From: Portunus trituberculatus
Lineage: Eukaryota > Arthropoda > Malacostraca > Decapoda > Portunidae
Reading direction: 5' to 3'
Assembly: GCF_017591435.1 (NCBI RefSeq)
Contig: NC_059301.1
Span: forward strand, 28,732,112 to 28,796,111
Length of the DNA: 64,000 bases
This document shows positions 24,463-36,585 of the stretch, one piece after another. Position 1 is the stretch's first letter; every line of letters begins with the position of its first letter. The translations under genes were made by a program, and so were the position numbers. Below the pieces are notes generated by a model. That model was not told where the DNA came from, searched no databases, and saw only the letters and a list, made by a program, of their open reading frames with translations.

Positions 24463-26297
24463 GAGAAATGAATATATTAAGGTGAGGAAGAAGAAAAGAA
24501 CTTGAAAAAGATATTGTCGAAAAATGTAAGGAGCAACAAAATTGTTCTATAGATTCATAAATGGAAAAATTAGGCAAAAAGAAACAATAGAAAGGTTAAA
24601 GGAGAGAACGGGATGGTGGAAGACCCAAAAAGTATGGCAGAACTATTAAATAAAAATTTCCAGGAGGTCTTTACTAAAGAATCCAAATTTGAGAGGCCAC
24701 AGGGTAATAGAGAGACAATCTATATGAAAGAGATTAAAGTAACCAAGCTTGAAATAAAAGAGTTAATGAAGGAACTGGATGAAGAGAAGGCAATGGGACC
24801 GGATGAAGTCTCAGGCAGAATACTGAAAGAATGTAGGCAAGAACTAGCAAGTCCTATATACAACATCATAAAATGCTCAATAGAAAATGGAACAGTGCCA
24901 GTAGAATGGAAAAGAGCTGAGGTGGTTCCCATATATAAGAGCGGAAGGAAAGAAGAACCTTTAAATTACAGACCGGTATCACTAACTAGTGTAATATGCA
25001 AGATGTGTGAAAGAATAATAAAGAAACAATGGATCGAGTTCTTGAAGACAACAAATTAATATCAAATAGCCAATTTGGTTTTAGAAAAGGTTGGTCTTGT
25101 GTAACTAATTTATTGAGTTTCTATTCTACAATAGTTGATAGAGTACAAGAGAGAGAGGGATGGGTTGACTGCATCTATTTGGATTTAAAAAAGGCATTTG
25201 ACAAAGTGCCACACGCAAGATTACTGTGGAAGTTAGAGGAGAAGGGTGGCTTAAAAGGAAGCACATTGAGATGGATAGAAAATTATTTGAGGGGAGAGAA
25301 ATAAGGACGGTAGTTAAAGATATGAAGTCCAAGTGGAGAGCAGTAGAAAGCGGAGTGCCACAGGGGTCAGTATTGGCACCAGTACTTTTCCTCATTTATA
25401 TTAACGACATGCCAGAAGGAATGAACAGCTACATAAATTTGTTTATGGATGATACAAACTGTGCAGAGTTATAAAGCAAAAGGAGGATTGTGAAATACTG
25501 CAAGAAGACCTAAATAAGATCTGGGAATGGAGTAAGAAGTGGGAAATGGAATTCAATGTGAACAAAAGCCATGTCATGGAAATGGGAAAGAGTGAAAGAT
25601 GACCTGTGGGAATCTATAAGATGGGAGATGGAGTAGAACTGGAGAAAGTCAAAAGGAAAAGGACTTAGGAGTGACGATGGAAGAAAACAATCAACCAGTA
25701 AGCCATATTGATAGAATTTTTAGAGAAACATATAATTTGCTAAGAATATTGGAGTAGCATTTCACTACATGGACAAAGAAATGATGAAGAAATTGATAAA
25801 TACTATAATAAGACCCAGATTGGAATATGCAGGAGTAGTGTGGACCCCTCATAAAAGAAACACATAAGAAAATTGAGAGGCTACAAAAATGGCTACAAGA
25901 ATGGTCCCAGAACTTGAAGGGATGACATATGAGGAGAGACTAAAGGCTATGGATCTACCAACCTTGGAACAAAGAAGGAGAGAGGAGACCTGATACAAGT
26001 CTATAAATTGATCAACGGAATGGACCAAGTGGATAATGAGAAACTGATCCTGAGAGAAGAATATGACACCAAGCACAAGATCGCATAGTAAAAAGCTGAG
26101 AAAGGGAAGATGTCTGAGAGATATAAAAATATAGTTTCGCAGAGATGTATTGAGACGTGGAACAGTTTAAATGAAGAAGTAGTGTCTGCAACGAGTGTGC
26201 ACACTTTTAAAGTAAGATTGGATAAGTGTAGATATGGGGCCACACGAGCATAAAGCCCAGGCCCTGTAAAACTACAACTAGGTAAATACAAATAGGT
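24462..26297 (+). mobile_element. LINE-A copy E4, 5'-truncated
   Basis: This begins in the endonuclease-RT connector (codons RNEYIKVR) and runs to a 3' end in which ACTAGGTAAATAC and AATAGGTAAATAC follow each other before (CA)n. It is closely related to E6-E8 and distinct from E3. Confidence 0.9.
24613..26255 (+). pseudogene. LINE-A reverse transcriptase of E4
   Basis: A long first frame (24613-25059) reads AELLNKNFQEVFTKES, KAMGPDEVSGRILKEC and PIYKSGRKEEPLNYRPVSL. QFGFRKGWSCVTNLLSFY, LDLKKAFDKVPH and SGVPQGSVLAPVLF follow. The catalytic site reads LFMDDTN, with Met replacing Ala of FADD. The C-terminal domain is split into several frames and ends with a TWNSLNEEVVSAT-type block near 26160-26195. 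Confidence 0.87.
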
Positions 26298-26315
26298 AAA
26301 TACACACACACACAC
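26298..26315. repeat. Short (CA)n tail of E4
   Basis: About eight CA units after the doubled TAGGTAAATAC block, directly before a SINE head. Confidence 0.85.
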
Positions 26316-26509
26316 CAGTACAGTGGTTACACTGGAACCAGAGGATGGGGTTTGATTAGTGGAGATATTTGTGAGAGAGTTTATAGTGAGAGGAGAATAT
26401 GTAAGAGTTGTGAATGTGTGGTGTGTGGTCTAGTATTAAAGATGGAAATAATGAGCTCTGATGTGAGATAAGTGGTTGTCAGAGACTGCAGCAGATCAAA
26501 CAGTGAATT
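26316..26509 (+). mobile_element. tRNA-SINE (type 1a), degenerate, inside the LINE array
   Basis: The 3' half aligns with the SINE at 47188-47478, including GAAATAATGAGCTCTGA and CAGAGACTGCAGCAGATCAA before CAGTGAATTACACAC. The head retains CAGTGGTTA and GGGGTTTGATTA, a worn A and B box. It has (CA)n on both sides in the same register as the LINEs. Confidence 0.78.
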
Positions 26510-26524
26510 ACACACACACACACA

Positions 26525-26905
26525 GTACCAAATGGTGATGAGAAATACTCTAGACAGAATGAAGCAAGAACTCACCAGAAAGGATAGAGTGACGATAGTC
26601 GGAGACTTTAATTGTAAAGAAATAGTGTGGGAAGAGTACGAAGTGGTGAACGGTGGTGAGTGGGCAGAGGAATTGTTAAAGGTAGCAACAAATAACTTGA
26701 TGACACAGTGGGTGAGATAACCAACAAGGTGCACGGGACAAGATGTTGCAGCAAGGTTGGATTTGGTATTTACCAGGGCATCTCTAAAAGAGGAAATTGA
26801 ACATAAATGTCCCTTGGGGAGAAGCGATCATGATGTCCTAAGCTTTGAGCTGGATACGGAATTAAGCACGAATAAGATTGTGGAACGCAGGAGGAAAAAT
26901 TAAAT
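26525..26905 (+). pseudogene. LINE-A endonuclease of E5, N-truncated
   Basis: Codons read VTIVGDFNCKEIVWEEYE, LMTQWVR and then a stop. In another frame AARLDLVFTRA and PLGRSDHDVLSFEL follow near 26750-26850. GDFN and SDH motifs are present; the first third of the domain is missing because of 5' truncation. Confidence 0.8.
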
Positions 26906-27329
26906 TATATTAGGGCAAATTATAACCATATAAGGGAGTTCTTTAATGAAATTGACTGGTCCATGGTATACCAGGAAAGGGATATGCAATTGAAATACGA
27001 TAAATTTATGGATTTGTATAACTCTGCTGTGAAAAAGTTTGTGCCATATCACAGAAAGAGGGCTTTAAATAATAAACAGTGGTTTAATAGAAATTGTGAA
27101 GAAGCAAAAAAGAACAAAGAAAAAGCATGGAAGAAACTTAAAAAAAAACCAGTGATGTATTATCAAGAGAAGTCTACAAAACAGCAAGGAATAGATATGT
27201 TGAAGTAAGGAGAACAGCACACAAGGAATATGAACAGAGGGTGGTGGAAAACTGTGATAGTGACCCAAAAATGTTTTACAAATTCATAAATGGAAAACTA
27301 AATATAAGGGAGGCAATAGAAAGGTAAAA

Positions 27330-28975
27330 AAGGGGAAGAAGTATATGAGGATGCTGGAGATATAGCTGAAATTTTGAACGACAACTTTTGCAAAGTGTTT
27401 ACAAAGGAGGAGCATTTTATGGGAGGAAGGCCTATGGAAATAAAGCAAATGCAGGACATCATGGTTACTAAGGAAGATGTAAGGAAAATTATAAGCAATC
27501 TGGATATTAATAAATCAATGGGGCCTGATGGCATATCTGGGAGGTTGCTAAATGAATGTAAGGATCAATTGTTGAACCCGTATTTGATATTGTGGAAACC
27601 TCCATACGAACAGGATTAGTCCCGAAAGAGTGGAAAAGAGCTGACATTGTGCCTATATATAAGAATGGTAGTAGAATGGAACCACTAAATTATAGACCAG
27701 TATCGTTGACTAGTATATTGTGCAAGGTATGTGAAGAAGTAATTAAAGCTAAGTGGAGTGAGTATCTAGAAAGTGAAAACATTCTGAGTGAAAGACAGTT
27801 TGGTTTCAGAAAAGGAAGATCGTGTATCCAATTTATTATGTTTTTATTCAAGAGTGACTGACATACTACAACATAGAGAGGGATGGGTGGATGCTATCTA
27901 CCTGGACTTGAGAAAGGCCTTTGATAAAGTACCACACAATAGACTGATGTGGAAACTAAAGAAGATTGGAGGAGTAAATGATAAACTAGCAAAATGGATG
28001 GAAAATTACTTAATGGGAAGAGAAATGAGAACAGTGGTGAGAGGAAGGAAGTCCGAGTGGAAGAAGGTAACCAGTGGAGTTCCACAAGGGTCAGTGCTTG
28101 GTCCCATCATGTTTTTGATTTATGTTAATGATATGCCAGTAGGAATTGACAGTTACATGAACATGTTTGCGGACGATACTAAAATTATGAGGAGAGTAAA
28201 GAATGTGGAAGATTGTAACAAGTTACAGGAAGATCTTGATAAAATATATGAGTGGAGTAAGGAGTGGCAGATGGAATTTAATATAGACAAGACCCATGTT
28301 ATGAAAATGGGAAGAAGTAGATACAGACCAAACTGGGATTACAGGCTGGGTGATGAGAAAATTAAAGAGACCAATGAGGAGAAAGACTTAGGAGTAACCG
28401 TGCAAAACACTTTGTCACCGGAGAAACACATTAACAAGATTTTTTGGAAAACATATAACATGCTTCAAAATATTGGCCTTGCATTCCACTACCTAGATGA
28501 AGGAATGATGAAGAAGATATTATGTACCTTAATAAGACCCCAGTTAGAATATGCAGCTTGTGTCTGGTCACCGCATATGAAGAAAAATATGAAGAAGGTA
28601 GAAAGGGTACAGAGGCTGACAACAAAGATGGTACCAGGACTCAGGGAGTTAGACTATGAGGAAAGACTGAGGAAGCTGGGGCTGACCACACTAGAAGAGA
28701 GAACAAGAGGAGACATGATAACTATGTATAAATTGGTGAACAAGATTGACATACTGGACAGAGAGTTGATAAAGGTGACCACAAGTAATCATCTCCGAGG
28801 ACATGGAAAAAAAAGCTAATAAAAGACATCTGTCTAAATGACGTGAGAAAATACAGTTTCCCGCATCGTAGCATTGATAAGTGGAATAAACTGAGCAGTG
28901 ATGTCGTTGATGCGGTGTGTGTCAGTCAGATGAAAGAGAGATATGACAGGAATGGACAAAGAGACAGGACACAGA
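27330..28975 (+). pseudogene. LINE-A reverse transcriptase of E5, longest open stretch
   Basis: A frame open for 343 codons (27788-28819) contains NLLCFYSRVTD, LDLRKAFDKVPHN, TSGVPQGSVLGPIMF, the intact catalytic MFADDTKIM, LGVTVQNTLSPEKHINKIF, EYAACVWSPH and YEERLRKLGLTTLEERTRGD. Preceding frames hold KSMGPDGISGRLL and PIYKNGSRMEPLNYRPVSL. A frame change near 28815 precedes VRKYSFPHRSIDKWNKL. Only two or three single-base changes separate it from a complete RT. Confidence 0.9.
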
Positions 28976-29013
28976 GAGCTTAGCTCGGGCCCTGTAATAC
29001 ACAAATAGGTAAA

Positions 29014-29054
29014 TACACACACACACACACAGACACACACACACACACACACAG
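29014..29054. repeat. (CA)n tract joining E5 and E6
   Basis: A CA run interrupted once by AGAC, between the end of E5 and the 5' leader of E6. Confidence 0.9.
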
Positions 29055-29109
29055 TTGACAAGCAGCTGATCTTCACTACATATGGTTGACAGTTTTACAG
29101 TGGCCTGGA

Positions 29110-30183
29110 GGTAGTGTGGTCATTTCACTTCATGAATCAATTATTAAGGAATGATGAGGAAAAGAGATATCATCAAAATGCAGACATGAGATTGGAGAAA
29201 GTAGGAAAGCTGATGATGACTATGCTGATGTGGGTGAGTATTCAAGGGTTGATACGAGATTACTTCACTACAAAAAGAGTGTCTAATATAGAATATAAAC
29301 TTGATAAACTGATAAAGGAGAAGATGGAAATGAAAGTGAATGAAGAACAGGATAAAGAGTTTATAAAACTGAGAGAAAGGATAAAAAAGTGGAAGAAAAT
29401 TAAGCTAGGCTAAGAGTGGAAAATGAAGAACTAAAAAAAGGAAGTAGCTAACTACAAAAAGCAGATGGAAGAAGGACTCGGTAAAGCCGAGAAAGAAAAA
29501 GAGAAGCTGAAAGATCTAGTAAACAAGGAAGAGGAAAGAGTACAGAACGTGATTAAAAAAGAAGTACAAGCATGGAGAGTCAGAGATAAAAAAGATAAGG
29601 CTGATTTTCAGGAGGTTATTCAAGAACAACTTAAAGAAAAAGAAGAAAATACGACAAGCAAAATGATAGGAGTCCTCACGACAAAAGAAAATTTAGTTAG
29701 AGAAATTGCAGAAAAAAAGAAGAGTGTAGTTGTATTTGGAATAAAAGAAAAAAAATATAAAATATAGACCAAAAAGAAAAAGAAGAAATGAAATCAGTCA
29801 AAGACCTACTGAAGAATCTAAATGACGAAGATAGGCAGAACTTGGAAGAGGAAGTAGAAGAAATAAACAGAATGGGACCACATCAAGAAGGAAAAACGAG
29901 ACCAATCAAAATACTACTAAAATCACAAGCAGCAACAGAAGAAATATTATATAGAACAACAAAACTTAGAGAAACAGAAGGCTGCAAGGATATCTATATA
30001 AAGGAAAATAGAAATGAGGAAGAAAGGAAGAGATACAATGAACTGGCAGCAGCAGTAAGGGAAAAGAATAATGAAAGGACAGAAGAGGAGAAGAAGGCAT
30101 TTTTTTGGAGAATTCTAGGAGACAGGATAAGGAAATGGTATATAAACGAGAAGGAAGAGAAAAAGTGGAACAAGTTTAACTAA
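29110..30183 (+). pseudogene. LINE-A ORF1 protein of E6, nearly intact
   Basis: The N-terminal half is a long Lys/Glu coiled coil in two frames (29114-29413 and 29465-29767). The end of the second frame reads KSVVVFGIKEKK, the RRM-like first strand. The C-terminal domain (29788-30183) has EINRMGPHQEG, RPIKILLKSQAATEEIL and KDIYIKENRNEEERKRYNEL, then the basic FFWRILGDRIRKWYINEK. This coil/RRM-like/C-terminal order matches LINE ORF1 chaperones by resemblance. The endonuclease ORF starts within about 30 bases of its stop. Confidence 0.75.
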
Positions 30184-30208
30184 AATGATAAAGGCAAAGA
30201 CTAAAATG

Positions 30209-31000
30209 ATGTATACGAACATAGACGGGTTTTATCAAGTAAATTAGAATTAAGAGATTACATAAGGAAAAATCCAGATATTGTATGCCTGGCTGAAACA
30301 AAACTAAATAAGGCAATCAAAATAGACTTGGACAATAGGTATAATGTATGGAGAAGAGACAGAGTGGGTAAAGGAGGAGGAGGAGTCATGATTATGTTAA
30401 GGAAAGAGATAGTGATAAATGAAATGGAATGTGGGGAAGGAAAAGCAGAAGTATTGTATATTAAGATGCATATTAATAAAAAAGAGATAACAATCATTGT
30501 AACATATGTGCCACCAAAAACAAATTCATGGACCAATCAAGAATATAAAGACATGATAGATGACACAATAAGGAGTCTAATGAGAATCATTAAAGAAAGG
30601 AGAAAAGTGATATTAGTAGGAGATTTCAACTGTAAAGAAGTGGACTGGGAAAATTATGAAAGTGGTATGGGGGAAGAAGCCTGGGGAGAAAGATTCTTGA
30701 ACCTAATGATAGACAATATGATGGACCAGAGAGTAAAGGAATGCACAAGATTCAGAGGAAACGATGAGCCGGCGAGATTGGACCTAGTTTTTACAAGGGG
30801 TATACAAATAAATGATGATATAAGATATAAGTGCCCATTGGGAAAGAGTGACCATGCAATATTAGAAATAGATATAGAAGAAGGAAAGGAAGATAGAGAC
30901 GATTCATACAAAGGAGACCGATTAAATTACAGAAAGGCTGATATTGAGAATCTCAAGAACTATTTTAAAAACGTAGACTGGGAGGAGATGGAAAACTCAG
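30209..31000 (+). pseudogene. LINE-A endonuclease of E6, nearly complete
   Basis: MMYTNIDGF opens the ORF at 30209. After a frame change, a frame open from 30260 reads DIVCLAETKLNK, WRRDRVGKGGGGVMI, TYVPPKTNSW, ILVGDFNCKEVDW, ARLDLVFTRG and PLGKSDHAILEI. All catalytic blocks of an APE-like endonuclease are present. The first frame change results from a T run one base short, and E7 has the same change. The frame enters the N gap. Confidence 0.88.
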
Positions 31001-31500
31001 NNNNNNNNNNNNNNNNNNNNNNNNNNNNNNNNNNNNNNNNNNNNNNNNNNNNNNNNNNNNNNNNNNNNNNNNNNNNNNNNNNNNNNNNNNNNNNNNNNNN
31101 NNNNNNNNNNNNNNNNNNNNNNNNNNNNNNNNNNNNNNNNNNNNNNNNNNNNNNNNNNNNNNNNNNNNNNNNNNNNNNNNNNNNNNNNNNNNNNNNNNNN
31201 NNNNNNNNNNNNNNNNNNNNNNNNNNNNNNNNNNNNNNNNNNNNNNNNNNNNNNNNNNNNNNNNNNNNNNNNNNNNNNNNNNNNNNNNNNNNNNNNNNNN
31301 NNNNNNNNNNNNNNNNNNNNNNNNNNNNNNNNNNNNNNNNNNNNNNNNNNNNNNNNNNNNNNNNNNNNNNNNNNNNNNNNNNNNNNNNNNNNNNNNNNNN
31401 NNNNNNNNNNNNNNNNNNNNNNNNNNNNNNNNNNNNNNNNNNNNNNNNNNNNNNNNNNNNNNNNNNNNNNNNNNNNNNNNNNNNNNNNNNNNNNNNNNNN
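31001..31500. other. Assembly gap (500 N)
   Basis: Exactly 500 N lie inside E6. The matching part of E7 (about 34586-35635) is about 1,050 bases, so the round number is probably a placeholder and roughly twice as much LINE sequence is missing. Confidence 0.95.
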
Positions 31501-32455
31501 ATAGTTAAAGATATGAAGTCCAAGTGGAGAACAGTAGACAGCGGAGTGCCACAGGGTCAGTATTGGCACCAATACTTTTTCTCATATATAAAATGACATG
31601 CCAGAGGAGTGAACAGCTACATAAATCTGTTTATGGACGATGCGAAACTGTGCAGAGTCATTAAACAAAAGAGGATTGTGAAATACTACAGGAAGACTTA
31701 AACAAGATCTGGAAATGGAGCAAAAATGGGAGATGGAATTCAATGTGGACAAAAGCCATGTCATGGAAATGGGAAAAGTGAAAGACGACCAGTGGGAATC
31801 TATAAGATGGGAGATGGAGTAGAACTAGAAAAAGTAAAAAGGAAAAGGACTTGGGAGTGACAATGGAAGAAAATAATCAACCAGTTAGCCATATTGATAG
31901 AATTTTCAGAGAGACATAATTTGCTAAGGAATATTGGAATAGCATTTCACTATATGGACAAGGAAATGATGAAGAAATTGATAAGTACTAAAATAAGACC
32001 TAGATTGGAATATGCAGGAGTTGTGTGGACTCCTCAAAAAAGAAACACATAAGAAAATTAGAGAGACTACAAAAATGGCTACAAGAATGGTTCCAGAATT
32101 TAAAGGGATGACATATGAGGAGAGACTAAAGGCAATGGATCTACCAACCTTGGAACAGAGAAGAGAGAGGATCTGATACAAGTTTATAAATTGATTAACG
32201 GAATGGATGAAGTGGATAATGAGAAACTGATCCTGAGAGAAGAATATGACTTTAGAAGCACAAGATCGCATAGTAAGAAACTAAGAAAGGGAAGATGTCT
32301 GAGAGATGTTAAAAATTTAGTTTCCAAAAAGATGTAAAGATGTGTTGAGACTTGGAACAGTTTGAGAAGAAGTGGTCAGCAAAGAGTGTACATAGTTTTA
32401 AAGAAAAATTGGATAAGTGTAGATATGGAGACGGGACCACACGAGCATAAAGCCC
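31501..32455 (+). pseudogene. LINE-A RT (C-terminal half) of E6
   Basis: This resumes at IVKDMKSKWRTVDSGVPQG and includes a catalytic LFMDDAKL (FMDD) and the C-terminal blocks around YEERLKAMDLPTLEQRR. It matches E7 almost base for base, sharing single-base losses in GGGG, AAA and AG runs that break the frame. Confidence 0.85.
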
Positions 32456-32505
32456 AGGCCCTGTAAAACTACAACTAGGTAAATACAACTAGGTAAATAC
32501 ACACA

Positions 32506-32574
32506 CACACACACACACACACACAGGAAGAGGAAGGACACACACATAAAGCACGCACCACACACACACACGCC
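32506..32574. repeat. (CA)-rich tract joining E6 and E7
   Basis: CA runs interrupted by GGAAGAGGAAGG and GCACGC segments, then CCCCCC, before the E7 leader. Confidence 0.85.
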
Positions 32575-32689
32575 CCCCGAGAATCAGCTGATCTTCACTA
32601 CCTTTGTTTGGGTTTACAGTGGCCTGGGCGAAAAGTGTGGACTCATTTTTTTTTCATGAATACAGTGTTAAATAATAATGAGTGAGAAA

Positions 32690-33517
32690 GAGATTCCATC
32701 TAAATGCAGGTATGTGACAAGGAAAGAATGAAAGCTGATGATGACAATGTTGGTGAGGGAGAAAGAGAATTTGAAGGCTTTGATACGGCGCAAACTTCAC
32801 TATTTGATAGAGTCTTGACTATCGAACGAAATTAGATAAATTGATAAAGGAGAGTATGGGAATGAAAGAGAATGAAGAACAGGATAAAGAGCTCCAGAAA
32901 TTGAAAGAAAGGATAAAAGAGTGGAAGAAAACGAAACTAGGCTAAGAACCGAAAATGAAGAATTAAAAGTCCAAATAGCGAACTACAAGAAATTGATGGA
33001 AGAAGGACTGGTAAAGCCGAGAAAGAAAAGAGAAGCTAAAAGATCTAGTTAACAAAGAAGAAGAAAGAGTACAAGACGTGATTAAAAAAGAAGTACAAGC
33101 ATGGAGAATCCAAGATAAGAAAGACAAGGAATCATTTCAAGAAGTATTTCAAGAACAGTTAAAAGAAAGAGATGAAAATATGACAAGCAAAATGATAGGA
33201 GTCCTCAAGAAAAAAGAAAATTTAGTAAGAGAAATTGCAGAAAAAAAAGAAGAGTGTAATTATTTTTGGACTGAAAGAAAAAAATGTTAAATATAGACCA
33301 AGAAAGGAAAAGACGAAATGAAATCAGTAAAAGACCTACTAAAACATCTGAATGACGAGGATAGACAGAACTTAGAAGAGGAAGTAGAAGAAATCCATAG
33401 AATGGGACCATATCAAGAAGGAACAGTGAGACCAATTAAGATATTACTAAAATCACAAGCAGCAGCAGAAGAAGTACTATATAGAAAAACAAAACTCAGA
33501 GAAACAGAAGGTTGCAA

Positions 33518-33591
<74 letters not shown>

Positions 33592-33765
33592 AAATAGAAA
33601 CGAGGAGGAAAGGAAGAGACACAATGAACTGGTGGCAGAAGCAAGAGAAAAAATAATGAAAGGTCAGAGGAGGAGAAGAAGGCATTTTTTGGAGAATTAT
33701 AGGAGACAGGATAAGGAAATGGTATATAAAAGAGAAAGAAGAGAAAAAAATGGAGCAAGTTTAAC
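32690..33765 (+). pseudogene. LINE-A ORF1 protein of E7 with TA expansion
   Basis: This is the same architecture as E6 ORF1. A frame from 33078 reads IKKEVQAWRIQDKKDK, and 33318-33520 reads EIHRMGPYQEGTVRPIKILL. At GCKDIYI the sequence expands into a TA microsatellite (33520-33589), where E6 has only a short ATATCTATATA. Confidence 0.75.
33520..33589. repeat. (TA)35 microsatellite inside E7 ORF1
   Basis: A pure TA run replaces the few AT dinucleotides found at the same codons of E6. It therefore grew after the E6/E7 split. Confidence 0.93.
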
Positions 33766-33794
33766 TAAAAATGATAAGAACAAGAGATTAAAAT

Positions 33795-34565
33795 GATGTA
33801 TACAAACATAGATGGATTTTATCTAGTAAATTAGAATTAAGAGATTACATAAAGAAAGAAGAACCAGATATTGTATGCCTGGTGGAAACAAAGTTAAATG
33901 AGGCAATAAAATAGACATAGATAAAAGGTATAATATATGGAGGAGAGACAGAGTGGGTAAAGGAGGAGGAGGAGTCATGATGATGTTAAGGAAGGAGATA
34001 GTGGTAAATCAAGTGGAGTTTGGGAAGGAAAATCAGAAATACTGTATGTTAAGATGCATATTAACAAAAAGGAGTTAACAATCATTGGAACATATGTGCC
34101 ACCAAAACAAACTCATGGACTAACCAAGAATATAGAGACATGATAGATGACACAATAAGGAGTCTTACAAGAATCATTAAGGAAAGGAGAAAAGTGATAT
34201 TGGTAGGAGATTTCAACTGTAAGGAGGTAGACTGGGAAAATTATGAAAGTGGTATGGGGGAAGATGCCTGGGGAGATAGATTCCTGAACCTAATGATAGA
34301 TAATTTGATGGTCCAAAGAGTAAAGGAAAACACAAGATTCAGAGGAAACGATGAGCCGGCAAGATTAGACCTAGTTTTTACAAGGGATATACCAATTAAC
34401 GATGATATAAGATACAAGTGCCCATTGGGAAAGAGTGACCATGTAATATTAGAAATGGATATAGAAGAAGGAAAGGAAGATAGAGATGAATCATACAAAG
34501 GAGACCGATTAAATTACAGAAAGGCTGATATTGAGAATCTCAAGAACTATTTTAAAACGTAAACT
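33795..34565 (+). pseudogene. LINE-A endonuclease of E7
   Basis: After a frame-broken N-terminus with DIVCLVETKLNE and GGGGVMMML, the frame from 34140 reads ILVGDFNCKEVDW, ARLDLVFTRD and PLGKSDHVILEM. All catalytic blocks remain. Confidence 0.87.
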
Positions 34566-34924
34566 GGGAGGAGATGGAAAACTCATTAACGGTTCAAGAG
34601 AAATATAACTTATTTTTGGAAATATACAAAACTGGGGTCAGGAATATGTCCCAAATATAGACCTAAAGAAGAAGGAAAGAAAGATTGGTTTAATGCAAGA
34701 TGTGCTAGGGCAAAGGAGAAACGAGATGGAGCATGGAAAAGGTGGAGAAGAAACAGAAATCCAGAAAATAAGGAAAACTTCAAAACAGCAAGAAATGAAT
34801 ATGCTAAGGTGAGAAAGGAAGAAGAAAGAACTATGAAAAGGACATTGTCGAAAATGTAAGGAACAACCAAAATTGTTCTACAGATTCATAAATGGAAAAA
34901 TAAGACAAAAAGAAACAATAGAAA

Positions 34925-36585
34925 GGTTAAAAGGAGAAACGGAATGGTGGAAGACCCAAAAGTATGGCAGAACTGTTAAATAGTAAATTTCATGAGGTCT
35001 TTACTAAGGAATCCAAATTTGAAAGACCACAGGGTAATAGAGAGACTGTCTATATGAAAGAGATTAAAGTAACCAAGCTTGAAATAAAAAGTTGATGACG
35101 GAATAGATGAGGAAAAGGCAATGGGACCGGATGAAGTCTCAGGCAGAATACTGAAAGAATGTAGGGAAGAACTAGCAAGTCCAATATACAACATCATAAA
35201 ATGCTCAATAGAAAATGGAACAGTGCCAGTGGAGTGGAAAAGAGCTGAGGTGGTTCCCATATATAAGAGCGGAAGGAAGGAAGAACCTTTAAATTACAGA
35301 CCGGTATCACTAACTAGTGTAATATGCAAGATGTGTGAAAAGTAATAAAGAAGCAATGGATTGAGTTTCTTGAAGACAACAAAATATTATCAAATAGCCA
35401 ATTTGGTTTTAGAAAAGGTCGGTCATGTGTGACAAATTTATTGAGTTTCTACTCTAGAATAGTTGATAAAGTACAAGAGAGAGAGGATGGGTTGACTGTA
35501 TTTATTTAGATCTAAAAAGGCTTTGATAAAGTGCCACATGAAAGATTACTATGGAAGTTAGAGGAGAAGGGTGGCTTAAAAGGAAGCACATTGAGATGGA
35601 TGAAGAATTACTTAAGGGGGAGAGAAATAAGGACGATAGTTAAAGATATGAAGTCCAAGTGGAGAACAGTAGACAGCGGAGTGCCACAGGGTCAGTATTG
35701 GCACCAATACTTTTTCTCGTATATATAAATGACATGCCAGAGGGAGTGAACAGCTACATAAATCTGTTTGCGGACGATGCGAAACTGTGCAGAGTCATTA
35801 AACAAAAGAGGATTGTGAAATACTACAGGAAGACTTAAACAAGATCTGGAAATGGAGCAAAAATGGGAGATGGAATTCAATGTGGACAAAAGCCATGTCA
35901 TGGAAATGGGAAAAGTGAAAGACGACCAGTGGGAATCTATAAGATGGGAGATGGAGTAGAACTAGAAAAGTAAAAAGGAAAAGGACTTGGGAGTGACAAT
36001 GGAAGAAAATAATCAACCGGTAAGCCATATTGATAGAATTTTCAGAGAGACGATAATTTGCTAAGGAATATTGGAGTAGCATTTCACTATATGGACAAGG
36101 AAATGATGAAGAAATTGATAAGTACTAAAATAAGACCTAGATTGGAATATGCAGGAGTTGTGTGGACTCCCATAAAAGAAACACATAAGAAAATTAGAGA
36201 GACTACAAAAATGGCTACAAGAATGGTTCCAGAATTTAAAGGGATGACATATGAGGAGAGACTAAAGGCAATGGATCTACCAACCTTGGAGCAGAGAAGA
36301 GAGAGAGGATCTGATACAAGTTTATAAATTGATTAACGGAATGGATGAAGTGGATTATGAGAAACTGATCCTGAGAGAAGAATATGACTTTAGAAGCACA
36401 AGATCGCATAGTAAGAAACTAAGGAAGGGACGATGTCCGAGAGATGTTAAAAAATTTTGTTTCCCGCAAAGATTTGTTGAGACTTGGAACAGTTTGAGTG
36501 AGGAAGTGGTGTCAGCAAAGAGTGTACATAGTTTTAAAGAAAAATTGGATAAGTGTAGATATGGAGACGGGACCACACGAGCATA
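34925..36585 (+). pseudogene. LINE-A reverse transcriptase of E7, frame-broken
   Basis: Blocks are KAMGPDEVSGRILKECR, PIYKSGRKEEPLNYRPVSL, QFGFRKGRSCVTNLLSFY, a shifted KKAFDKVPH and DSGVPQG. The catalytic LFADDAKL near 35770 is intact, unlike the FMDD of E4 and E6. The C-terminal frame 36329-36586 ends CVKKFCFPQR-like, TWNSLSEEVVSAKSVHSFKE, and DKCRYGDGTTRA. Confidence 0.87.

Larger units (their letters stand above)
26525..29013 (+). mobile_element. LINE-A-related copy E5, 5'-truncated within endonuclease
   Basis: This starts directly after the SINE's (CA)n, inside the endonuclease, and ends ACAAATAGGTAAATAC plus (CA)n. It carries the longest uninterrupted RT stretch of the window. Its sequence is distinct from the E1/E3 and E4/E6/E7 groups, so several subfamilies feed the array. 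Confidence 0.88.
29055..32505 (+). mobile_element. LINE-A copy E6, apparently full length, with assembly gap
   Basis: The leader begins near CAGCTGATCTTCACTAC and TTTACAGTGGCCTGG, which also open E7, so both probably reach the true 5' end. ORF1, endonuclease, a 500-N gap, RT and C-terminal domain follow. The 3' end has ACTAGGTAAATACA twice before (CA)n. It is highly similar to E7 throughout. Confidence 0.88.
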
